DNA of 61,968 nucleotides from Clostridia bacterium (GTDB lineage: Bacteria > Bacillota > Clostridia > Oscillospirales > Acutalibacteraceae), in assembly GCA_017517865.1 (NCBI GenBank), contig JAFWYB010000028.1:1-61968 (forward strand). The letters are read 5' to 3'. Positions within the stretch are counted from its first letter, which is position 1. Each line of letters starts with the position of its first letter. The notes beneath the pieces were generated by a model. That model did no database searches, was not told the origin of the DNA, and saw nothing but the letters and a program-made list of their open reading frames with translations. Both the position numbers and the translations under genes were made by a program. Below are positions 23,422-30,825 of this stretch, piece by piece.

Positions 23422-23910
23422 TTAATGTTTTCTCAAATACTCATCCGCTTCTTCTCTGCTTCTGAAAACTACAATATCCTTTTCATCACTATATTTATCA
23501 AGCAATTCATATATGTAAGGAAGAGTATCCTTCGGGAACTCTTCTATAAACTTCCTGAATTCTTCGTCAAGCTCCGTTTCTATCCAAGGCAAGTCATAAC
23601 GACCTTTACCGATTCTGTCGGTTACACCTTGTATACAAACTGATGTCGTCAAATCAAAAAGAAAAACCGTGTCGCATTGTCTGAGTCTCATTTCTATTGT
23701 TCTTTTATAATTGCCGTCAATTATCCATTCTGATTCCTTGAATATCTCTGTTATTCTTTCGTCAAATTCTTCCATAGGAATATGCGTCTTATCAGGCTTA
23801 TGCCATATTGCATCTAGATAATAGAGCGGGAGCCCGGTGGATTTGCTCAGCTTTTCGGCAAAGGTTGTTTTGCCCGACCCGGGACAGCCTATAACTATAA
23901 CCTTTTTCAT
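23422..23910 (-). CDS. P-loop nucleotide kinase-like protein (FlaR/topology-modulation type)
   Basis: 162 residues. It starts with a Walker A motif (IGCPGSGKTTFAEKL) and has LYYLDAIWHKP and DGNYKRTIEMRL, typical of the adenylate-kinase-like 'DNA topology modulation protein FlaR' family. The fold predicts nucleotide or small-molecule phosphorylation; the historical topology name has weak experimental support. It lies 9 nt after the dehydrogenase gene on the same strand, so it is probably its operon partner. Confidence 0.82.
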   Translation of the reverse strand: MKKVIVIGCPGSGKTTFAEKLSKSTGLPLYYLDAIWHKPDKTHIPMEEFDERITEIFKESEWIIDGNYKRTIEMRLRQCDTVFLFDLTTSVCIQGVTDRIGKGRYDLPWIETELDEEFRKFIEEFPKDTLPYIYELLDKYSDEKDIVVFRSREEADEYLRKH

Positions 23911-23919
23911 AGCGTAAGC

Positions 23920-24783
23920 TTATTCGGCATCCCCGCGGACTATCTTATAGGTTTTTCTGTAATCTTCCTTAGCCCAGCCCTTTGCCATACCGCCGTCAAG
24001 AGCTGCTTTGGCGGCTTTCATACCGGGCATAGGGAAGCCCTCTCTTTCGGCAATTGCGGCGCATATAGAAATATCCTTGTGCATATTTTCCATGGAAAAG
24101 GCGGTTGACCAGTCTTCGTTTTTAAGCTTTTCTCTCTGAGCATTCATGTAGAAATTCTGCGCACCGCCTGCGGCAACTGCATCTGCAAAGTTGTCGATAG
24201 AAATACCGAGCTTCTGAGCGAGAATAAGAGTCTCGTTAACACCGTTCTGAATCTGAGCTACAAGAGTGTTGTGACAGATTTTGGCGGCAAGCCCTTTACC
24301 GTTTTCGCCCATATAAATAACTTTGCTTCCCATATATGAAAGTATGGGCTCAATTACATCAAAAAGCTCCTTATCACAACCTGCGAGTACACCAAGTGTA
24401 CCTGCGATAGCGTCAGCCTTTGAGCGTACGACGGGGCAGTCAGCAAACTGAACGCCTTTTTTCTTTAGCATTTGAGCAACCTCAACGGAAGCATCAGGCT
24501 CAATTGTGCTCATATCTATACAGATTTTACCTTCTTTAAGGTAGGGGAGCATCTCAGTGTATGCCTCTCTTACGTGTCTTGAGGTAGGAATCATTGTGAT
24601 GATAACATCTGCCTTTTCGGCTACCTCAATATTGGTTGCACAGCCTACCGCACCCATAGAAGCAAGCTTATCGATCTGACTTTGCTTGTGGTCGTTACAG
24701 TAAACGGTATCATTATGTTTTTTTACAATATTCTCGCACATGGATTCGCCCATAATGCCAAGACCTATAAAACCTATTTTCAT
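23920..24783 (-). CDS. 3-hydroxyacid dehydrogenase (HIBADH/GarR type)
   Basis: 287 residues. It has an N-terminal Rossmann fold with GFIGLGIMGESM, then the family block DCPVVRSKADAIAGTLGVLAGC and the catalytic Lys in GLAAKICHNTL. The family reduces or oxidises beta-hydroxyacids such as 3-hydroxyisobutyrate or tartronate semialdehyde with NAD(P). In a window with branched-chain acid metabolism, 3-hydroxyisobutyrate is a tempting substrate, but this is only inference. It is followed by the FlaR-like gene. Confidence 0.85.
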   Translation of the reverse strand: MKIGFIGLGIMGESMCENIVKKHNDTVYCNDHKQSQIDKLASMGAVGCATNIEVAEKADVIITMIPTSRHVREAYTEMLPYLKEGKICIDMSTIEPDASVEVAQMLKKKGVQFADCPVVRSKADAIAGTLGVLAGCDKELFDVIEPILSYMGSKVIYMGENGKGLAAKICHNTLVAQIQNGVNETLILAQKLGISIDNFADAVAAGGAQNFYMNAQREKLKNEDWSTAFSMENMHKDISICAAIAEREGFPMPGMKAAKAALDGGMAKGWAKEDYRKTYKIVRGDAE

Positions 24784-24857
24784 AATATTACCTCCGTAAT
24801 TTGTTTATAAAATTATACTATCAGCAATAAAACTTGTCAATAAAATAAGCTGACCGC

Positions 24858-24886
24858 TTTACATTAAATTATCTCTGTGCTAAAAT
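24858..24886 (+). promoter_or_regulatory. Promoter of the MATE/dipeptidase unit
   Basis: TTTACA, 17 nt, TAAAAT, 33 nt upstream of the MATE start. Confidence 0.6.
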
Positions 24887-24919
24887 TATAACAGATGAAA
24901 TGAAAGAAGGCGCTCGGAT

Positions 24920-26296
24920 ATGAGTGTTAGAAAGAAAAAGAGCTATAATATAGATATGTGTAACGGCTCGGTAAGCAAAAAAATGCTCATTTTTGCCGTG
25001 CCTCTTATGTTTTCGGGCATACTGCAGCTTTTGTTCAATGCGGCAGATATAATTGTAGTGGGTAACTTTGCAGGCGATAAATCCCTTGCGGCGGTCGGAG
25101 CAACTTCATCTGTGATAAACCTTCTTACAAATCTTTTTATCGGACTTTCTGTCGGTGCCAATGTGCTCGTCGCCAATTATATCGGCGCAAACGAAGAGGA
25201 TGACCTTAAAAAGACAGTACATACCGCTATGGCGACAAGTGTAATAAGCGGTGTGATTCTCACTGTTACAGGCATAGTATTTGCGCCCTTTATTCTCACC
25301 CTTATGCAGACTCCCGAAGAGGTAAAGGAGCTGTCAACGGTCTATCTGCGCTCATATTTTTTAGGTATGACGGCGGTTATGGTCTATAACTTCGGTGCGG
25401 GTATTTTGAGGGCAATCGGTGACACAAGACGCCCTCTTATTTATCTTTCTGTTGCCGGTGTTGTCAACGTCGTGCTTAACCTAATTTTTGTTGTTGTTTT
25501 CCGTCTTGACGTACTCGGTGTGGGTCTTGCAACCGCTATTTCCCAGGTTGTTTCAGCGTTGCTTACCGTGCGCTGCCTTATGAGAGAAAACAGCGGCATA
25601 AGGCTTATACTTAAGGAGCTGACCGTTGACAGGGCTAAGCTTTTAAGAATGATACAGATAGGACTTCCTGCGGGCTTTCAGGGTATGCTTTTCTCGCTTG
25701 CAAACACCTTTATACAGTCCTCGGTAAACTCCTTCGGCACAACGGTTATTGCGGGTAATTCAGCGTCCGCTAACATAGAGGGCTTTGCTTTTACGGCGAT
25801 GAATTCCTTTCATCAGGCATCGCTTTCTTTTACGGGTCAGAATGTTGGTGCAAGAAGGGAAGAGCGTCTTAATAAAATACTTTTTACCGCAATAGGCTAT
25901 GTGCTGGCTGTTGGACTGTTCTTTGCTCTGATTTACAATCTTTTCGGAACAACGCTTCTGGGTCTTTACACTAAAAGCCCCGAGGTTATTGAGGCGGGTA
26001 TGAAAAGGCTTGTCATAATTGCTACCTCTTATGCATTGTGCGGTATGATGGATGTTGTTGTAGGTTCTCTGAGAGGTATGGGTTATTCTCTTGTGCCTAT
26101 GTCTGTTTCGGTTCTGGGTATATGCGCTCTGAGACTTGTATGGCTTGCAACGGTATTTAAAATACCCGAATATCATACACCGGAGATGATATATTACACC
26201 TATCCGCTGAGCTGGATTGTAACTCTTGTTGCTCATCTCATATCATTTGCCGTTGTTAGAACAAGAATACATAAAAAATGGAAAAATACTCTTTGA
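24920..26296 (+). CDS. MATE family efflux transporter
   Basis: 458 residues with about 12 membrane helices in two similar halves. Family signatures: KKMLIFAVPLMFSGILQLLFNAADIIVVGNFAG (in pieces), LRAIGDTRRPL and the second-half GLPAGFQGMLFSLAN. MATE pumps export cationic drugs or metabolites driven by Na+ or H+ gradients. The substrate is unknown. The dipeptidase gene begins 13 nt downstream, so the pair shares a transcript. Confidence 0.93.
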   Translation: MSVRKKKSYNIDMCNGSVSKKMLIFAVPLMFSGILQLLFNAADIIVVGNFAGDKSLAAVGATSSVINLLTNLFIGLSVGANVLVANYIGANEEDDLKKTVHTAMATSVISGVILTVTGIVFAPFILTLMQTPEEVKELSTVYLRSYFLGMTAVMVYNFGAGILRAIGDTRRPLIYLSVAGVVNVVLNLIFVVVFRLDVLGVGLATAISQVVSALLTVRCLMRENSGIRLILKELTVDRAKLLRMIQIGLPAGFQGMLFSLANTFIQSSVNSFGTTVIAGNSASANIEGFAFTAMNSFHQASLSFTGQNVGARREERLNKILFTAIGYVLAVGLFFALIYNLFGTTLLGLYTKSPEVIEAGMKRLVIIATSYALCGMMDVVVGSLRGMGYSLVPMSVSVLGICALRLVWLATVFKIPEYHTPEMIYYTYPLSWIVTLVAHLISFAVVRTRIHKKWKNTL

Positions 26297-26309
26297 AAGG
26301 AAGAAACAT

Positions 26310-27758
26310 ATGACAGATATTACGGTTAACGGCCTTCTTGACGGTTGGATTGATAAAAACAGAGACAGAATACTTGAAAATTGGATGGAGCTTGCCCGGA
26401 TTCCGTCAATAAAATCAGCACCTGCAGATAACGCTCCCTACGGTGAAGAATGTGCGAAAGCTCTTGATTTTGCCGCAAAGCTTTTTATGAAAGAGGGCTT
26501 TAAAACAGAGATTGATACCGAGGGCGGTTATGCGTTGGCTTATTACGGTGAAAATGGCAGTAAAATAGGTCTTTTCAGCCACAGTGATGTTGTTCCCGTC
26601 GGCGAAGATTGGCTGTATACAGAGCCGTTTAACCCTATTATTAAAGAAGGAGCTCTCATAGGCAGGGGAGTAGAGGATAACAAATCCGGCATAATGCACG
26701 CATGGTGCGTATATAAATTCTTTAAGGACAGCGGTATCGCACTTAACAACACCCTTCAGACCTTTATCGGCTCTGATGAGGAATGCGGTATGGAGGATAT
26801 GGATGCTTATCTTAAGAAGCATCCGGTGCCCGAAATTTCCGTTGTACCTGATGCTGATTTCCCTTGCAGTGTCGGTGAAAAGGGTATATACCATTTCTGG
26901 GCAAAGAGTAAAAAGGCATTTGACGGAGTAACCGCATTTTTCGGCGGAGAAGCCTTTAACATTGTTTTGGACAGAGCAACAGTAAAGCTTAAATACAGCA
27001 GTGCTCTTGAAGAAGAAATCGCAAGACGTATAAGCGGCAGAAAAGAGTTTACTCTTTGCAGTGACGCCGAAGCTCTCACACTTTCCGCAAAGGGTATTGC
27101 AAAGCACGCAAGTATTCCCGAGGGGGCTGTTAATGCGGCGCATCTTGTTGCGGAGCTTTTGTGTGATTGTAAAGAGCTTTCAGAAAACGACAGAGTAATA
27201 TTTAAGGCAATTAAAAATATACTCAGTTCATTTTACGGCGGTGGTATAGGCTGCGAACACGCAGATGAAAAATTCGGAAAACTTACAAGTGTTAACGGTA
27301 TTGTAAAGCTGGAGGACGGCAGACCCTGCATCAGCTTTGATGTAAGATACGGCAGTAGTCTTTCAGCCTCTGAGCTCGAAGAAAAGACGGAAAAAGCTCT
27401 TTCGGATGCGGGCTTTACCGTTACAAAGGTAGAAAACAAGGCGGGCTTTGCTATTGATGATGACAGTAAAATGCCGGGAATATTTGAAGATATTTACGAA
27501 GAAATAACAGGTGAAAGACTGGAAAGAGTGATTATGGCAGGCGGTACCTATGCAAGAAGACTAAACAATGCTTTTTCCGTCGGTACCTATGCTTTCAGAA
27601 AGGGAGAAAGAGAAAAATCATTTGTTATGCCCGAAGGTCACGGCGGAGCGCATCAGTGTGATGAAATGATAGATATCGATGCCTTTTTCACAGCACTTAA
27701 AATAATAGTTAACTACATTCTTGCCTGCGACAGGGAAATATCAGACGAACACAAGTAA
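26310..27758 (+). CDS. Sapep-type Mn-dependent dipeptidase, M20 family
   Basis: 482 residues. M20 metal-site motifs are in order: SHSDVVPVGEDW, GRGVEDNKSG (bridging Asp), SDEECGMED (catalytic Glu-Glu) and the late HGGAHQCDE. This matches PepV/Sapep dipeptidases that release amino acids from dipeptides in the cytosol. ATG 26310 follows AAAGGAAG; upstream in-frame codons overlap the MATE gene. It is the last gene of its unit. Confidence 0.92.
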   Translation: MTDITVNGLLDGWIDKNRDRILENWMELARIPSIKSAPADNAPYGEECAKALDFAAKLFMKEGFKTEIDTEGGYALAYYGENGSKIGLFSHSDVVPVGEDWLYTEPFNPIIKEGALIGRGVEDNKSGIMHAWCVYKFFKDSGIALNNTLQTFIGSDEECGMEDMDAYLKKHPVPEISVVPDADFPCSVGEKGIYHFWAKSKKAFDGVTAFFGGEAFNIVLDRATVKLKYSSALEEEIARRISGRKEFTLCSDAEALTLSAKGIAKHASIPEGAVNAAHLVAELLCDCKELSENDRVIFKAIKNILSSFYGGGIGCEHADEKFGKLTSVNGIVKLEDGRPCISFDVRYGSSLSASELEEKTEKALSDAGFTVTKVENKAGFAIDDDSKMPGIFEDIYEEITGERLERVIMAGGTYARRLNNAFSVGTYAFRKGEREKSFVMPEGHGGAHQCDEMIDIDAFFTALKIIVNYILACDREISDEHK

Positions 27759-27784
27759 AAACAAGTTCTTTTCGGGTAAATATA

Positions 27785-27813
27785 TTGACTTTTAAAGCAG
27801 TGTGTGTTATTAT
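27785..27813 (+). promoter_or_regulatory. Promoter of the SCIFF operon
   Basis: TTGACT, 17 nt, TATTAT, about 50 nt upstream of the peptide gene. Confidence 0.8.
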
Positions 27814-27864
27814 TACTGCAAGATTTTATAGCAATATGCTTTAAATATTTAGGAGGATTATAAA

Positions 27865-28011
27865 ATGAGCAGAATCAAGACAATCGAAACAAGAGATATG
27901 AAAAAGTCAGTTGCTAACGGCGGTTGCGGCGAATGCCAGACATCTTGTCAGTCAGCTTGCAAGACATCATGCGGTGTTGCAAATCAGCAGTGTGAGAATA
28001 ACAACAAATAA
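27865..28011 (+). CDS. SCIFF peptide precursor (six cysteines in forty-five)
   Basis: 48 residues. Leader MSRIKTIETRDMKKSVANGG is followed by a core with six Cys at 21, 24, 28, 32, 36 and 43 (CGECQTSCQSACKTSC). SCIFF peptides are ranthipeptides found across Clostridia; a radical-SAM enzyme links a Cys sulfur to the side chain of another residue. Their role is not settled. The start has an ideal AGGAGG. Position 37 is Gly where, as I recall, the characterised peptide has the Thr acceptor; Thr34 or Thr26 could serve instead. The maturase follows directly. Confidence 0.95.
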   Translation: MSRIKTIETRDMKKSVANGGCGECQTSCQSACKTSCGVANQQCENNNK

Positions 28012-28025
28012 TTTCAGTTAAAATA

Positions 28026-28050
28026 AACGCTGCCTGCGGGCGGCGTTTTA
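28026..28050 (+). terminator. Attenuating hairpin between SCIFF and maturase
   Basis: AACGCTGCC (28026-28034) pairs with GGCGGCGTT (28039-28047) around TGCG, followed by TTTA. The short T-run suggests partial termination, giving more precursor peptide than enzyme. Confidence 0.65.
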
Positions 28051-28066
28051 CTTTGTGAGGATAATA

Positions 28067-29437
28067 ATGGTTCATCAGTATAAATTAAACGGATACAATA
28101 TAGTGCTTGACACCTGCAGCGGCTCTGTGCACGCTGTTGATGAGGTTGCCTACGATATAATCGCTATGTATGAAAACAGTGATTCTGAGCAGATAGTCAA
28201 AGCAATGCTGGAAAAATACGGAAACTTACCCGATGTAACAAGAGAAGAAATTCTCGAATGTATAGACGATGTTGCCGCTCTTAAGCAGCAGGGTAAGCTT
28301 TTCACTGCGGACGAATATGAAAATCTTGCATTTGATTATAAGAACAACAGTAAGGTAATAAAGGCAATGTGCCTTCATATAGCTCACACCTGCAATCTCA
28401 ACTGTTCATACTGCTTTGCAAGTCAGGGCAAGTATCAGGGCGACAGAGCACTAATGAGCTTTGAAACAGGTAAGCAGGCTTTTGATTTTCTTATTGCCAA
28501 CTCAGGCACAAGAAGAAATCTTGAGGTTGACTTTTTCGGCGGCGAGCCTCTTATGAATTTTGAGGTTGTAAAGCAGCTTGTTGAATATGCAAGAAGTGTT
28601 GAAAAAGAGCATAATAAAAATTTCCGCTTTACCCTTACAACCAACGGTGTGCTTCTTGACGATGATATTATAGAATATCTCAACAAAGAGATGAGCAATG
28701 TTGTTCTTTCTCTCGACGGCAGAAAGGAAATCCACGACCATTTCAGAGTGGATTATCACGGTAACGGCAGTTACGACAAGATTCTGCCTAAGTTCAAAGA
28801 GCTTGTAGAAAAGCGCGAGGGTAAAAACTACTATATGAGAGGTACCTTTACCCACAATAATACAGATTTTACAAAGGATATCTTCCATATGGCTGACCTT
28901 GGCTTCAGAGAGCTCAGTATGGAGCCGGTTGTATGTCCTCCTGAGGACCCCTATGCTCTTACCGAGGAAGATTTACCCGTACTTTTCGAACAGTACGAGA
29001 TTCTTGCAAAGGAAATGGTGCGCCGTAAGAAAGAAGGGGATGGCTTTACATTCTATCACTATATGCTTGACCTTGCAAACGGTCCTTGTATTTATAAGCG
29101 TATTACAGGCTGCGGTTCTGGTACGGAATATATGGCTGTCACTCCCTGGGGCGATCTTTATCCCTGCCATCAGTTTGTCGGTGATGAAAAATATCTTCTC
29201 GGAAATATATGGGACGGGGTTACAAACACTGCCGTTCAGGATGAATTCAGATATTGTAACGCTTATGCCAGAAGCGAGTGTAAGGACTGTTGGGCTAAGC
29301 TTTATTGCTCAGGCGGCTGTGCGGCAAACTCATATCACGCAACGGGCAGTGTAATGGGCGTATATAAATACGGCTGTGAGCTTTTTAAAAAGAGAATAGA
29401 GTGTGCGGTTATGATGAAGGTTGCGGAGGCAGAGTAA
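28067..29437 (+). CDS. SCIFF peptide maturase (radical SAM, thioether-forming)
   Basis: 456 residues. An N-terminal RiPP-recognition-like region (about 1-90) precedes the radical-SAM core with CNLNCSYC binding the S-adenosylmethionine [4Fe-4S] cluster and FFGGEPLMNF. A C-terminal SPASM region with many Cys (CGSG, PCHQF, CKDCWAKLYCSGGC) holds auxiliary clusters. It installs the thioether bond in the SCIFF peptide. ATG 28067 follows GTGAGG; the GTG at 28055 is less likely. Its stop overlaps the decarboxylase start by one base. Confidence 0.96.
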   Translation: MVHQYKLNGYNIVLDTCSGSVHAVDEVAYDIIAMYENSDSEQIVKAMLEKYGNLPDVTREEILECIDDVAALKQQGKLFTADEYENLAFDYKNNSKVIKAMCLHIAHTCNLNCSYCFASQGKYQGDRALMSFETGKQAFDFLIANSGTRRNLEVDFFGGEPLMNFEVVKQLVEYARSVEKEHNKNFRFTLTTNGVLLDDDIIEYLNKEMSNVVLSLDGRKEIHDHFRVDYHGNGSYDKILPKFKELVEKREGKNYYMRGTFTHNNTDFTKDIFHMADLGFRELSMEPVVCPPEDPYALTEEDLPVLFEQYEILAKEMVRRKKEGDGFTFYHYMLDLANGPCIYKRITGCGSGTEYMAVTPWGDLYPCHQFVGDEKYLLGNIWDGVTNTAVQDEFRYCNAYARSECKDCWAKLYCSGGCAANSYHATGSVMGVYKYGCELFKKRIECAVMMKVAEAE

Positions 29438-30780
29438 TGAATACTCCGATAAGAGATTTTGTTCTCAGTTACTGCGACGAAGCTCCTGCACGCTTTCATA
29501 TGCCCGGCCACAAGGGTAAGGGCTTGCTCGGCTTTGAAAAATACGACATAACCGAAATTGACGGTGCAGATGTGCTTTATTCTCCTTCGGGAATCATAAA
29601 AGAAAGTGAGAAAAACGCTTCAGAGCTTTTTTCGTCTTTTCGCACCTTCTATTCCTGCGAGGGCTCATCACTTTGCATAAAGGCGATGCTTGCCCTTATT
29701 GCCTCAAAAAGAAAAAATAAATGCAGAAAAACCAGAATTCTTGCTTCAAGAAATGTTCACAAGTCCTTCGTTTACGGCTGTGCAATTTGTGATATTGAGG
29801 TTGAATGGCTTTACGGCGCTGAATTCAATCATCTTTGTACCTGTGTTGTAGCACCGGATTTACTTGAAAAGAAGCTGGAAGAACTTAAGGGTGAGCTTGA
29901 TGCCGTTTATGTTACCTCGCCCGACTACCTCGGTCAGATGACGGATATAAAAGCTATTTCTGCTGTCTGTGACAGATATTCTCTTCCCTTGCTCGTAGAT
30001 AATGCCCACGGCGCATATCTTGCTTTTTTAAATGAATCTCTGCACCCCATAAATAACGGTGCATATATGTGCTGTGATTCGGCTCATAAAACCCTTCCCG
30101 TACTGACGGGCGGTGCTTATCTTCACCTTTCAGATAAAGCGGCAGATTTGTCCGAAAGTGCGGAAAATATGATGTCGCTTATGGGGTCAACAAGTCCCTC
30201 TTATCTTATACTTCAGTCGCTTGATGTGTGCAACAGATATATAGCGTTCTCTTACCGTGAAAAGCTTGATAAAGCTGTAAGGAACATTTCAGAGCTTAAA
30301 ACAAAGCTCAATGCAATGGGCTTTTATACCGTAAACTCAGAGCCGCTGAAGCTCGTACTTGATAATGCAGCATCTCATCTTTCAACGAAAAAAGCCGTTT
30401 TATCGCTAAGAAAAGCGGGCGTTGTGCCGGAATTTTACGATGATGACTATATCGTTTTTATGATTACTCCCGAAAATTCTTCTGAAGACCTTCAAAGGCT
30501 GTATGAGGCTATTGCGGCACTCGGCAAAGAAGAAACAGCTTCCTCGAAAAATACTCCCTATGCGCCCTCTGAACCGACAAAAGCAATGGACATAAGAGAA
30601 GCGTTTTTTTCGGAAAAGGAGCTTATTTCTACGAGAAATGCCGCGGGCAGAATATGTGCAAGCCCTATAGTTTCCTGCCCGCCTGCGATCCCCGTTGTTA
30701 TAAGCGGCGAGATAATCGGCAGAAATGAAATAGAGCTTATGCTGAGCTGCGGCACAGAAAAAATAGAAGTTGTCAAATAA
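29437..30780 (+). CDS. PLP-dependent Orn/Lys/Arg decarboxylase family protein
   Basis: 447 residues, the short Gram-positive form. N-terminal ARFHMPGHKGKG and DITEIDGADVL are family signatures. DNAHGAYLAF gives the PLP-binding Asp, and DSAHKTLPVLTGGAYLH holds the Schiff-base Lys. Members decarboxylate arginine, lysine or ornithine to polyamine precursors; the substrate is not resolvable here. Its ATG overlaps the maturase stop (TAATG), so the two are translationally coupled. A terminator follows. Confidence 0.9.
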   Translation: MNTPIRDFVLSYCDEAPARFHMPGHKGKGLLGFEKYDITEIDGADVLYSPSGIIKESEKNASELFSSFRTFYSCEGSSLCIKAMLALIASKRKNKCRKTRILASRNVHKSFVYGCAICDIEVEWLYGAEFNHLCTCVVAPDLLEKKLEELKGELDAVYVTSPDYLGQMTDIKAISAVCDRYSLPLLVDNAHGAYLAFLNESLHPINNGAYMCCDSAHKTLPVLTGGAYLHLSDKAADLSESAENMMSLMGSTSPSYLILQSLDVCNRYIAFSYREKLDKAVRNISELKTKLNAMGFYTVNSEPLKLVLDNAASHLSTKKAVLSLRKAGVVPEFYDDDYIVFMITPENSSEDLQRLYEAIAALGKEETASSKNTPYAPSEPTKAMDIREAFFSEKELISTRNAAGRICASPIVSCPPAIPVVISGEIIGRNEIELMLSCGTEKIEVVK

Positions 30781-30787
30781 AATAACT

Positions 30788-30825
30788 GCTCTCCCTTAAA
30801 AGCTAAAAGGGAGAGCAAAATTTTT
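30788..30825. terminator. Bidirectional terminator
   Basis: Ten-bp stem GCTCTCCCTT/AAGGGAGAGC, T-rich after it on the plus strand, between the decarboxylase and the convergent ABC transporter gene. Confidence 0.85.

Noticed and set aside
26415-27143. Long minus-strand open frame opposite the dipeptidase gene
   Set aside because: Composition and position show it is the antisense of a conserved M20 peptidase.
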